This document shows positions 35,056 to 48,300 of a stretch of 64,000 nt of DNA, piece by piece; position 1 is the first letter of the stretch, and every line of letters starts with the position of its first letter. The DNA is from Atrina japonica (Eukaryota > Mollusca > Bivalvia > Pterioida > Pinnidae): assembly GCA_030159075.1 (NCBI GenBank), contig BROG01000518.1, forward strand, positions 310,001-374,000. The letters run 5' to 3'. A program made the translations under genes and the position numbers. The notes beneath the pieces were generated by a model. That model ran no database searches. It saw only the letters and a list, made by a program, of their open reading frames with translations, and was not told the origin of the DNA.

Positions 35056-38000
35056 GTACTTGAAGAAAACAGACCATGTGGTCTTTTTTGCAGATATTCT
35101 TATTCTAAATGGAGTTTCTCTTTCCAATGCTTTCATCATAAAATATAGTTATTATCATGGAATCAAAATTCTCATGAATATGGTTTTTTCAAGATACATG
35201 TAAAAAAGAAAATAGGATGAATCCAAATCCTGTTTATGTCAAAGTTGACTGACCGGTCCCAATTTTGATGGATACATGTTGATAAATATACTATAATCAA
35301 ATTTTTGTCTGTCTCGAATTACATATATCTCAAAGTGATAGGCGTGGTCCCGGGAACTTGTAGATAATGAGATTCCACTGTTTATAGCTTCATTTGCAGC
35401 ATCTAAATCAGAAAAAAAGATGACCAGGTGTGGAAAGTGGATTGATGGTCATTTCAAAATTAGTTTTTGATTGAGATAAGTGTATAGAGAAAATTCCAGA
35501 TAACATGAACAAAATGACCCACCAAAACAATTATTTTATGAGATGACAATTAAATGCACTGCTAAACTTGTAATTTATTCGACATGACATTTTCCATGTG
35601 ACATTTACATTCGAGGACATTTTTGTAGTTTTTGGAATATTTGTTCATCTGTGGATAGAAAAAAAAAAAAACAATGTTCAGAGCTTAGTCATACATTTTT
35701 CAGTGTAATTGATATCAAAATTTCAAATGTACATGTACATGATTTATTTATAACAAGACCTTTCATTTTTAGCTCGCCAGGACGAAAGTCTGGAGAGCTA
35801 ATGCCATACCTAGGCCTGGTCTATAACCTTTTAACCACAAGGAACAGGGCTCTGATATTTCACATATAAATTCCTTATGACAAGAGCTTTCATTTGGTTC
35901 CTTGACATTTGACTTAATGACCTTTATCTTTGAATTTTACCTTCTTTCAAAAACTTTAACATAGGGTACATCTTTAAAAGTATTAGAAGTAAAGTTTTGT
36001 AATTTCCCATGTGCGGTATGTACATGTATTATGGTATTTATTTTTGCTTGTTGACCTTGACTTACAACTACAAGCTAAACATGTTTTATGATACATGTAC
36101 ATGTATATTGTTGCTTTCTGGCCATGGGAGCATCAGTATTTCACAAAATCACATATACATTGTTTTGCGAAATGCACCATCCTTTAGATATTACTTGTTT
36201 TGTTTGTAAGTTATTTGTATGTACTGAGGTATAGAGGATGAAATATTTAGTTACCTTTGAGATATTAAGAAAATCATTGCTCTTAACTCATCAACCAGTG
36301 AAAACAAGGGACTCTTCTGTAAATCAAAGGCTTAGAACAGTCCAAATGTGTCTTTAAGGGTGACTGAGTTACTGGAAGATTTGAGCTATAATTACATAAT
36401 GTAGATTTAGTCCAGTAATACTGATTTCAATTACCCTTTCCCAGTTTAATAAAATGTTTTCCAAGTACTTGAAGCATCACACTTTGAACCTTGAAGTGTC
36501 TCACTTCTGGTCTGCGCAGGTTCGAGCCCTGATTGAACCTAAGCTGATTTTTGTGAGAAAGTTTGTGTTTACTTTGGTGGTCTCTTCCCAGGTACATTGT
36601 AACCAAGTTCTCTTTTGCACCGTGAGCTGGCCTGGTTCAGTAGCTTGCACGCTCAACTCTTGATCGTGTGGTCGTAAGTTCGAGTCCAGCTGATGGCAGT
36701 TTGGTTTCCTGTCCTTCAGATGAGACAGTAAAAACCAAGGTCCCAGGTCACAGTAGGTGTCTGCACGTTAGAGAACCCTCGCTGCTCAATGGCCGTAAGT
36801 GCTGAGCATAGGCCTAAAATTTGAAGCCCTTCACCGGCATTTGGTGACGTCTCCATATGAGGGAAAGATTCTTGAATGGGATGTTAAACAACAATGAAAA
36901 AACAAAGATTTGCACAGTTAAAAACTGGATTCTATCATGTAACTGAAATTCTTTTGAATGTGGCAAGATACGTTACACCATTCAAAATTAAAAAAAAAAT
37001 AATAAAAAACTCCAATTATATTGTGTTTAAAATCTGTTCTTAAAAGCAACAGCTACAAGATGTACGTACATACATGTATGTACATGTAAAACATCTAATA
37101 ATCCAAGAAGTTAATAACATTTATATTTGGACCAGAATTCCAAACTACTCACCCTGCAGTTATTATTTTGATGACCCTGCATTTACTTATGATATTGTCT
37201 GATTCACATAACATGGTGGGGCGGAGTAAGTATTTAATTATCCTACCATTGATTCTACCCACTATCATGACTTTTTGGTTATACCAGGCTCCACAAGAGT
37301 TTTATTACCAACTGGATACCATGCTTATGATGACAAGAAGGAATGATAACTCTTGTCAGTGTACATGTAATTTCAATTTATTACCTAAGATTTAAACTTG
37401 TCCAGGTGGAAGAAGGATTCACAAAACTCCATCCTGCCAGGTTATATGAATTTATCTTTACGTATTAAAGATTAATTTTAGAATTTTGATATAGGAACTG
37501 TATTCAGTATCATTAATCACAGTTGCTATTTACAGGTGATAGACAGATCTTGGTGTAATGTAGATGGTGTACGTGTGTCACTCAAACTGTGGGATACTTT
37601 TGGTTACCATGACAAAAACAGAAGGTTTGCCTACCGAGGGTAAATATTAATATATGTGTAATAGTGCATGTATTTATTGTACATGTATGAACTGTAAACC
37701 CCTTGAATTTCGTTGCCCTAAAAATATTTTTCAATTTTTTCAATTTCCCACATTTTTCTGCCCTTTCACAATTTTATGGTTGTACAATGGCAACGCCTCT
37801 GAAATAATAGAATCTACCCATACCTTGAGGGTATAACAAAGAAATCTCAATCCAAGGGTAAGATTTTTTGAATGACAAACCAGAGGCATGCGGAGGGTTC
37901 AGGTGTTTGTACATGTGGTTATATTGGATGTCTATAGACTTAACATTTCAAAGCACCAACCTTAACATATTCTTTTTTTTATATATACGTTTAGATGCTT

Positions 38001-41000
38001 GCAATAACATTTGCTAAAGTCTGTGCAAGTTCTAGATCTTCCTGTCAGATCAGGATGAAAATGCATCTTGTTGGTCCAATGGACGAAGTCAAAAAAAGCT
38101 AATCAGTCTCAGTCAAATCTATTGTAGCAATGTGCCATGTATGTAAAGAAATAATTCAGAGAGAAGACAAGACCAGCTATTTCTTTGTTTATTTTATTGT
38201 TGCTGTACAAACAGTACAAGAATTTTCCATACTTAAAGGTATATTATAAGGAGACATCTATGTTTGTATTGCCTTGAGGGTTCTTTCTCGTGTTACCACC
38301 TGTAACACCAACTGGAATCTGAGCTGGTTTTGTGAGAAATTTTGCCAGTTTACTTGTGGAAGGTCAGTGGTGTCTTCCTGGGTACATGTACATTGTAATC
38401 GGTTTGCACGGTTCTCTCCTCCACCATTCAAAAGTTTTAGCTACTATATTACTGGAAATAACGTGAGTTTTGTGTAAAACACAATTAACAGTACCCCAAA
38501 CATATAATTATAACATCCATATGAATTTAACTTCATTTGCTGAGCATTTAGTGAAGTAGTAGTCAATATGTTATAAGGCCTGATCAACATAGATAATCTT
38601 TTTCTTTTTCCACATGTGTAGATGATTCTAAGGTGGGCAAATTAGGCCCACTTGGGCCTCTTGTTTTGAAAACCATTCAGTTTCACATGTTGTCTATTCC
38701 ATGGACCAAATACTTTTTCAAAATGTCATCAACTCCTGAAATTATTTCCATATATTTTCAGTGCTGATGTGGTGTTGCTTTGCTTTAGTGTTGTCTGTCC
38801 TAGCTCCCTACGCAACATCCAGAGAGTGTGGTTGCGAGAGATCCAAGACTGTTGCCCGGCAACCCCAATTGTTGTCGTTGGAACTCAAGCAGATATGAGA
38901 TATGTTTACAGAGATGCTGCCTACAAACTTATGAATAAAGGACTTCTTTACAAGTAAATATTCTAATTCTATTGACCTAATTGTGTACTTTTCATAAATA
39001 TTCTTCTTCAAGTTAAAAACCAACAGTGATCCTTCTTTAGTTTTTATCTGGAATGATAAAAATCTTTAACTTGACCTCTGGCTTGACTTTTATCAAGGTA
39101 AATATTGTCATGCCCCTGAGATTATACACCCAGTGTTATTAACTCACCTGGCCTAAAGGGCCAAGTGAGATATTGCTTTAGCCAAAGGTCTGGCGTCCAT
39201 CAGCGTCCATCATCCATCGGTGTCGGTCTGTTAACTTTTGTATTTAACATCTTCTTCTCAAGAACCAGTGGGCCAATTTTAACTAAACTTGGCATATCGC
39301 ATCCCCATGTGAAGCTGCATAAAGTTTGCAAATGAAAAAGAGATAGGACCAATAGAGGCCCTAAAAGGGGCATAAAAGGACCAAAACTTGGTACCTTTTT
39401 AAAAATCTTCTTCTCATGAATCAATGTTCAGATAAGTTTCACATTTCATATGCATGATTGTTAAGTCAATATCTACAAATTTTGCGAATGAAAATAAAAT
39501 CTGTCTCTAAATGAGCCACTAGGGGGCGCTTCAGTAACACAGGGTATATTTGTATTACAAATTTTTTTAATAACTCAAAACTGATAGACTTTTTGTATAC
39601 AAAGATATATGAGAAACTTGTTAGGAATTATTTGAGGATCATTTTGACAAAATTTCAAGGTTATGGGATTAAAGGTGAAGGTCACAGGCACCTATGTAAA
39701 TGGAAAATATGTTTTTTTTGTAAAATTTTCAACATGTTTTACTACTTCTCCAGAACCATTGGACTAATTTGAGGCAAACTTGACAGAAAGTATAACCATG
39801 TAAAGTTGCATAAAGTTTGCAGATGAAAAGGGGTTAGGACCAAACATGGCTGCCATGGCTAATTATAGAATGAATGAGTCAGCAGATATTTTTGATTGAA
39901 TACATGTATCTCCAAAATTATTAAAGCTAGAGAAAAAATTGTTACCTTAAAATGAGTGGCTTGCCAAAATCTACAAATATTTCATTTTGGTGGAAATTAT
40001 CGGTTCGAGCCTTATGTGAGTTATTTCCCCTTTTTTGTGAATTTTTCATGTTTTTGGACGTTTTTTGCCATTATCTTGAAAAGTATAGTAGGTAGAGTAA
40101 AAAAGAAAGAAGCAAAAATGTTCAGCAAGCAAATATCTACAAAAAAGTAACAGGAATTAAATTGTCATGTTAACCCTTGTGAGGTTGATCCTTGTGAAAG
40201 TTCCCCTATTAAATGGGTTTCGCATGTTTTCTACTGTTGTTGCACGTTATCTTGAAAGATCTATAAAAATATCAGCAAGGCAAGTCTACCCTTATGCAAG
40301 TTAATATCCATTTCAATGAATTATTCAAGCTTTTGGTTGAGTTTCAGTATATCGTTAGTAAAATACATTTCATTCAGGTGATTATTAAGGCCCCCCCCAA
40401 TTAACCCACTGTTTTTCATGTTTATTAGCCATTTTATCTTTTACACGTTTTTTATGTTTTCTGCAATGTTTGCCAGGTGAGCGACTTAAGGCCCCTTGGA
40501 CCTCTCATACTGTATATCTGCAAATCTCCGTCCCTGATAATTTTTTCCCTTTTATGACAGAAAACATATTCACCATCATATTGAATTTGTCCTAAATCAC
40601 TGCAGTCCCATGGATGGCATATGTATCTGTGCTTCAGTCATTGAAAATTTCACTTTCATTTAAAATAAATTTGCTCACTTATCATGCTCATTTAATGACA
40701 AAATTGGCAAACAATGAATCAGGAGGGAAAATATCCAGGTATACAGTATTTTCTTTACTCCATCCCTTTGTAAGTTAGTCTTATTTGCGACAGTTTGGTT
40801 TTCTTCAAATAGTTAGTTTTTCCTTAAGATTTGAACCAAATTTTATATGTTACTTCATATTGACAAGAATTGGGTTGAAATTACTTCCAAACTTTTGCAA
40901 TATTTGCCAGTCTTATGACTTCAGAATAAATGGTCTTCTTGTCAGGGTCATTCTGTTTCTTAACCATCCTCTTTCTTAGAATAATGTTGCAGATTTTTAT

Positions 41001-42251
41001 ATCTTTTAAATAATGAGTAGGCCCTAATTATAATATGATTATTGATTTTAACCTCTGTACTCATTGTTATGAAATGTACATCTAATTTAAGGGAGATAGA
41101 GTCTACACATATAATAACCCCAGATGCTGGAAGAGAAACTGCCAAACAGATTGGAGCTCCATATTATGAGACAAGTGTTTTGACAGAGTATGGAATTGAT
41201 GACCTGTTTTTTAATGTTATAAGAGCTGCAATGGTGGAACGAAGAAAACTGAAGTTTTGGAATCCGCAGCTCCGTCGAGTGCAGTATCCACTTATCCAAC
41301 CACCCATGGATTACCCTATTCCAGACTTAGCCATGGTGCCATATCCGAAAACTGTATTGCAGAAAGATCTCTCTTCTTTGTTACTCGAAAAATTTGAAGG
41401 TGACATACTCTTTGAAGTTCAAGGTGTTTACTTACAAGCTCATAAGATTTGCCTGGCTTCTTCAGATGAAGGTCTACAGAAAGTTTTGCTAGGTTACAGT
41501 GATCAGGATTTGGATGAAAAGATGGATGAACAAGTTCCAGATTCCGGTTATCTAGATAGTGGAAAGCAAGAAGATGACAAACAGACACTCTTAGAAAATG
41601 AACAATGCTCATGTCCACAAACTTTGGAGGGTGATATATCAAAGGCAAATAACTCATATACAATTTTAAACCACCCAGGCTTTGTGAAAATAGAGGAGAA
41701 AATAGCAGGTGAAGATAAAAGCAAGTGCAGGACTGTGATAACTGTGGACAGTAAAATCTCTCCAAGCACTTTTGAGTGTGTTTTGAGTTATCTTTACACC
41801 GGACAAGTTAGTGAGAAATGGGAAGATCTTGCTCAGATTGAAAAAGCAGCCAACTTACTGATGCTTCCGTCTCTCGCTATGAGTGTCTCTAATATATGCA
41901 TGCAGGAATCATTTCTTAATCTGCCATTGGAGAAAAAGTTCATCGCTGACAGAGACAAAAGGCTGAAAGAAATAGGACTGGATAGAGGCTTACTTGCTGG
42001 TATATGCTTGGGGTTTATATTGAAAATGTTCTGAAGACATTTGAGGTTGTAAATTTAAAATTATGTATCCCACAGTGTTAGTGGTATTGACTTAGAAAAA
42101 GAAAAACATAAAACATTTCTTTTGTCAGTTAAGGCATAATAACTGTTTGGCCTGAGAAATATGCAAAGGGGATTTACATATATACAATCCAAAAACCTTT
42201 GCCAAACAGGAAATGCAAATAAATAGTGCATTGATGCATCATAATCACATT

Positions 42252-42334
<83 letters not shown>

Positions 42335-45300
42335 TGTAAGCTATTACATATGTAAATCAAAACTAAATTCTGTTACTTCTCAATGAGAAATGTATAAAAA
42401 ATGAAACAGACAAACTCATCCTGAATTCATTATAAACTAGATCCCTGAAAACTGCCTTTCCCACGATTTGGTGCTGTCCCCATTTTCCTTCCCAAAATTT
42501 ACACAAAGATCACATGATTGCATTAAAGTTGCATGTAGTTTTTCAAATTCAGTGCATTATGATGACAATTGGGCCAGTACAGATAAGAAATCTACTGGCC
42601 CATCCTGTTACTTACTAGCCACGGTCCAGCGGACCAGTGCTAATTTTGAGCCCTGTACAGTCAAAGTGTGTTTAACATGTATAGTTGAAATTAAAAGCAG
42701 TCCAATGTCAGATATAGAGATAGAGAGCCAAGATCATTTTTTGTCTGTCTGTACACAGTTTAACCTTCTGTATATCCTTTAATCAAAACAAGATAATGTC
42801 TTTATATTTGGTCAAATTAATGAGAATATAGTGATTTATAATTATGAGTTTTAAGGACCGTCCCAACCTTTACAGGTAACTCATTTTTACAGTTAATCAC
42901 CTTTAAACAAATGTCCTAAAATGTAGGCTACCATATTTTCAATGCTTATAATGATGATATATAATTTTCATTTCCAGATGTCTACTTCCAGCTAGATGAT
43001 GGCATAGTGGCGGGGCACAAACCGATACTCATGGCCCGGTGTGAAATGATGAATGCTATGTTTAGTGCTAATTTCATGGAGGCTTCAGCACACACTGTTA
43101 GTATTATAAGTATTATTATAATTTATCACTTAATATATAATGGTAGTAGTTATTAGATCACATTTTATGCCCAAAATTGTGTCACATTCTTCACAGGATA
43201 TACAGCACACATTTCAGGCCCAAAATTGTGTCACATTCTATAAGCTTATAGGCTATACATGTACAACACCTATTCCTTGCCCAAAATTGTGTCACATTTA
43301 TATATATATATATATATATATACACAGTGGCGTCAGAAGCAGATTGAAAGTAGGGGGGCTAAACCAACTTAAAACACACAAGCCAGAAACATCTGGGGGC
43401 TAAGCCCCAATTTTCAACACTTATGTCTATCTTTGCAAAAAAAGTGGGGGGCTTAGCCCCATGGTTCCGACGCCTATGATATATATATATATATATATAG
43501 CAACCATTTCATTACCTCAATTTGTCCCAACTTCAGGGCAGATAAAAGTTTTCCCCAGAAGAAGATAAAATTTAATAATGTCTTACATATATGTATATTT
43601 CTTGTTCAAAGATGATGTTCAAATTTACTTGTATTTAAAACACATACGATAAGTTACATTGACAACAAAACTCACAGATTCCGATAAAGGGGCCCGTTTT
43701 ACCAAGAAGTCGTAAGTCCTAAGTCTTAAGTGATTTGATCTTAACAAAGACCGTTTTATCAATGCTACCCTAATTCAAGTCTTAAGGTATATTTGTATAT
43801 TTTCAAATAAGATCTTGATAATTTATGGATCCTCATACCTGCTATATTTACATTTAGATAAATAATAATGTAAACAAAAATAATTTGGTCTTTGCCTCTG
43901 GAAAGTCATAAAAACTTGACCTGATTTTGTTGTAAGTCACAATAAATTGACGGCAAGTCATAAGTGTAGTTCTAGGACCAAGTCTTAGACTTACAGCCTG
44001 TTGTCAAATTGGCCCCAGGTATTCATTTGTTATTTTACATGTATGTATTCAACTCCATTTTAATATTCATCGGTCATTATTAGGAATTTTCATTTTCCAG
44101 TTACCACCCTTTGTAGCAGGTATCAATTGTAATGTCATTTGTTTGTGCATAAAATGAGAAAAGTTATCAATTGTGACGTCATATGTTTGTGTGAAAATGA
44201 AGTTTTCTCACGTAAAGACAAGACATTGCAATTGATACCGACTGACATGGGAGATAACTAATGAAAAGACCGAATTCATGTGATGGTACCTACATAATGC
44301 AACCATGCTACAGTGGAGCCTGTCATGAGAGACCACCCCATCAGCCACTGCAATGTGGTCTTTCAAAAAAGGTTTTATTTGAAGAATTATTTGACCATGT
44401 GGTTTTCAGAATGTGGTCTCAAAAGACAGGTTCCACTGTAATTTCTCCTTGTTTTCTGCAGAGATATGGAAAACACAAACAAGATAAACATAAAAAGTCG
44501 TGTTTTATAAATACTTTTTCAGATTCCATTCCCAGGAATGGACAAAGTGACCTTTGAAAGCCTACTCGAGTATCTGTATACTGGCAGTTTGCCAAGCATC
44601 TTGAACCTAGATGTCGTGGCACTCATTGAGGCTGCCAATAGGCTCTGTTTGAGGTCCTTAGTAGAGCAGCTGGAATACAGTATTGTAACAGAACTGCTGA
44701 AACAAGAGGAAGATGGACAGAGTATTGTAGAAGATGTGTTAACTCTGATAGAGTCTGCTCAGGTAGGTTGTTATGAAGTGATAAGAGTTTGCTCAGTTAG
44801 GTTGTTATGAAGTGATAAGAGTTTACTCAGGTAGGTTGATATGAAGTGATAAGAGTTTACTCAGGTAGGTTGTTATGAAGTGATAAGAGTTTACACAGGT
44901 AGGTTGTTACCATGTACGGTATTTTATGGCCTATAGGTTGATATTTTTTTTCTCCAATGTTGTGATCTCGACCTATTCACCACATCGACTTATCTCAGTG
45001 AAATATTTAACTTGTATCTGAAATTCCTCATTTTAACATCGTAATTCAACATTTTTCAATGGATAATCTAGGGGCCTACTCCAAACACCCATTTGTATTT
45101 ACACTTAATATAAATCTTAAATGTGAGCTTGTGTGTGCGTAATGCAGTGTTCATAATCAAGTGACAAAATAATGATCTTTCAATTTACAATATCATTGGG
45201 ATTCAAGACTGTGTCAGAAACTGTGTAATAAAAATACATCGTTTACATTATATTTATACCGTACAGTTTATACTTTTGAATGATTCCCTTATCTCTCGGC

Positions 45301-48300
45301 ACCCCACTGTGAAGTCTTCATTCAGACTTTCAGGACACTACAAGCAGTCTTTGAAGATGGGAAAGTTTTGGAAAAAGTATTACATAAATTAAGTGACACC
45401 CAACCTTAGGCCAATGTAAGAATAAGACAAGGATTGAGGTCACTTGTGTAAACGGCATACTGTAAAGAATTTAATGATGATTTGACAGGTAACATAATAG
45501 TGTGTACATAATCAGTATATATGAGCAATATAAGTGCTGTTAAGTATGATAAAATGCAACTCGTAATAATAATGTACAGTAAAACAGGCTTATTACTCTG
45601 AGTTTTTTGGTTGGCTACCATCGTATTAGCACCAGTTATTAAACACAAACGATGTATTTTTGTGTTCTCCCATTCATGTTTTCATCTCTGCTGACATTGA
45701 CCTATATTCCACTTCGCCCTATCTAATACTTAAACCTGGATTTGACCTATCACCCACATCGACATATGGGCCATAAAATACAGTAATAAGAGTCTGCTGA
45801 GGTAGGTTGTTATGATCTGACAAGCGTCTCCTGAGGTAGGTTGTTATGATCTGACAAGCGTCTCCTGAGGTAGGTTGTTATGATGTGATAAGAGTCTCAT
45901 CAGGTAGGTTGTTATGATGTGATAAGAGTGCTGAGGTAGGTTGTTGTGATGTGATAAAAGTCTGCTCAGGTAGGTTGTTATGATGAAATAAGAGTCTCAT
46001 CAGGTAGGTTGTTATGATGAAATAAGAGTGCTGAGGTAGGTTGTTGTGATGTGATAAGAGTGCTGAGGTAGGTTGTTATGATGTAATAAGAGTCTCATCA
46101 GGTAGGTTGTTATGATGAAATAAGAGTCTCATCAGGTAGGTTGTTATGATGAAATAAGAGTGCTGAGGTAGGTTGTTGTGATGTGATAAGAGTGCTGAGG
46201 TAGGTTGTTATGATGTAATAAGAGTCTCATCAAGTAGGTTGTTATGATGTAATAAGAGTCTCATCAGGTAGATTATTATGATGTGATAAGAGTCTGCTGA
46301 GGTAGGTTGTTACTATGTAATAAGAGTCTGCTCAGGTAGGTTGTTATGATGTGATAAAAGTCTGCACAGGCAGGTTGCTATGATGAAATAAGAGTCTGCT
46401 CAGGTAGGTTGTTATGATGAAATAAGAGTGCTGAGGTAGGTTGTTGTGATGTGATAAGAGTGCTGAGGTAGGTTGTTATGATGTAATAAGAGTCTACTCA
46501 GGTAGATTATTATGATGTGATAAGAGTCTGCTGAGGTAGGTTGTTATTATGTAATAAGAGTCTGCTCAGGTAGGTTGTTATGATGTGATAAAAGTCTGCA
46601 CAGGCAGGTTGTTATGATGAAATAAGAGTCTGCTCAGGTAGGTTGTTATGATGAAATAAGAGTGCTGAGGTAGGTTGTTATGTTGTAATAAGAGTCTACT
46701 CAGGTAGATTATTATGATGTGATAAGAGTCTACTCAGGTAGGTTGTTATGATGAAATAAGAGTCTGCTCAGGTAGGTTGTTATGATGAAATAAGAGTCTG
46801 CTCAGGTAGGTTGTTATGATGAAATAACAGTGCTGAGGTAGGTTGTTGTGATGTGATAAGAGTACTGAGGTAGGTTGTTATGATGTAATGAGACTCTACT
46901 CAGGTAGTTTGTTATGATGAAATAAGAGTCTGCTCAGGTAGGTTGTTATGATGAAATAAGAGTCTGCTCAGGTAGGTTGTTATGATATAATAAGAGTGCT
47001 GAGGTAGGTTGTTATGTTGTAATAAGAGTCTACTCAGGTAAATTATTATGATGTGATAAGAGTCTACTCAGGTAGGTTGTTATGATGTAATAAGAGTCTG
47101 CTGAGGTAGGTTGTTATGATGTTATAAGAGTCTGTTCAAGTAGGTTGTTATGATGTAATAAAAGTCTTCTCAGGTAGGTTGTAATGATGTGTTGACACTG
47201 ATAGGTAACTTCAAACATATTAAACATGGGTATTTCAAAGTACTTATAGTTCCCCACCTGTGACATGTCACCAAGATGTATAGATTGACAAGAACACCCA
47301 TCTATCTTAGAAGTATGTCTAAACCAACCTTTAGTGCGCCTAGATAAAGACATGAGACATGGCCTAGTCAAATGAAACTCACAAAGGGGAGTAACTCTAA
47401 AAATAACATTGGTAGAGCCGCTATTTTTATATGGGACACTCTATATGTATATGTTACAGTGTTGAATTGTGTTTAAACAGTCAATTAACTCAACTCCGTA
47501 TAGTAGGTTCGATTTGGTTTTATTTTTGGCATTATTCTTGGTAATATAGTACATCAATGTTTTTCTCAAATCCTACAAAACAAAACAAAATATATAATAA
47601 CAGTAAATTTAGATATAACACACATTTTCACAGTCGACACGTTCCTTTACAATTTCACACAATATATAAGTTATAAATAAAAATATATCACATCTTTACT
47701 CCAAAAATGTATATCAACATATTTTGTACGATAATAAAATATACAATAGAATAACCATGGTTTATTTTATTGCGTTTATATAAGTTATGGAAAACGTACC
47801 AATTTGTGGAATTAGATTTTCTCACACATGTACCCAGTACTCTTCTGCTTGCACACAAGATATATTAAGGTGTCTGTTAAATGTATACGAGATTTCAGAC
47901 CAATATGTGAATACACCTGTGTTGGCGTCGGTTACGTGTGTCTCTCTGTTCTGAAACAATAGCCGCTAAGCCAGCGCGCCAAAAAAAACAACCAATCGAA
48001 TATCAGAATAGTACCATAGTAGATATGGTCAATTGGTCAAGGGAAGTAATTAGTGAAAGTAAAAGTGCTATAATATATACATGCATATTAGTATTTCAAC
48101 TCATGCAGTCTTATTTATTTCAACGTATAATTCCATTTATCATTTCTATTTAAACTTAACTGAATTGTATTTACACATCACTCATTATATATAAAACAAC
48201 AAATAGTCATTGATAGAATTTCAAAACTTATTTTATTTCATATTTATACATATGTACATAAAATTGACACTACCACATATACACCAAATATAAACCTAGT

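Noticed and set aside
34876..35203. Tyr-Ile repeat frames on both strands
   Set aside because: They are translations of the TA microsatellite.
36624..36700. Genuine tRNA gene
   Set aside because: A- and B-box-like words are present, but no cloverleaf can be folded, and the segment heads a SINE with a target duplication.
42000..42034. RhoBTB exon 4 reading on to a stop at 42034 as an independent 330-codon gene starting at 41042
   Set aside because: The frame starts in intron before the acceptor at 41091 and runs past a good donor. BTB2 in the next exon joins in phase, so it is one exon of RhoBTB.
47114..47371. 85-codon minus-strand frame at the end of the minisatellite
   Set aside because: It partly translates the repeat and lies inside a RhoBTB intron without splice support.
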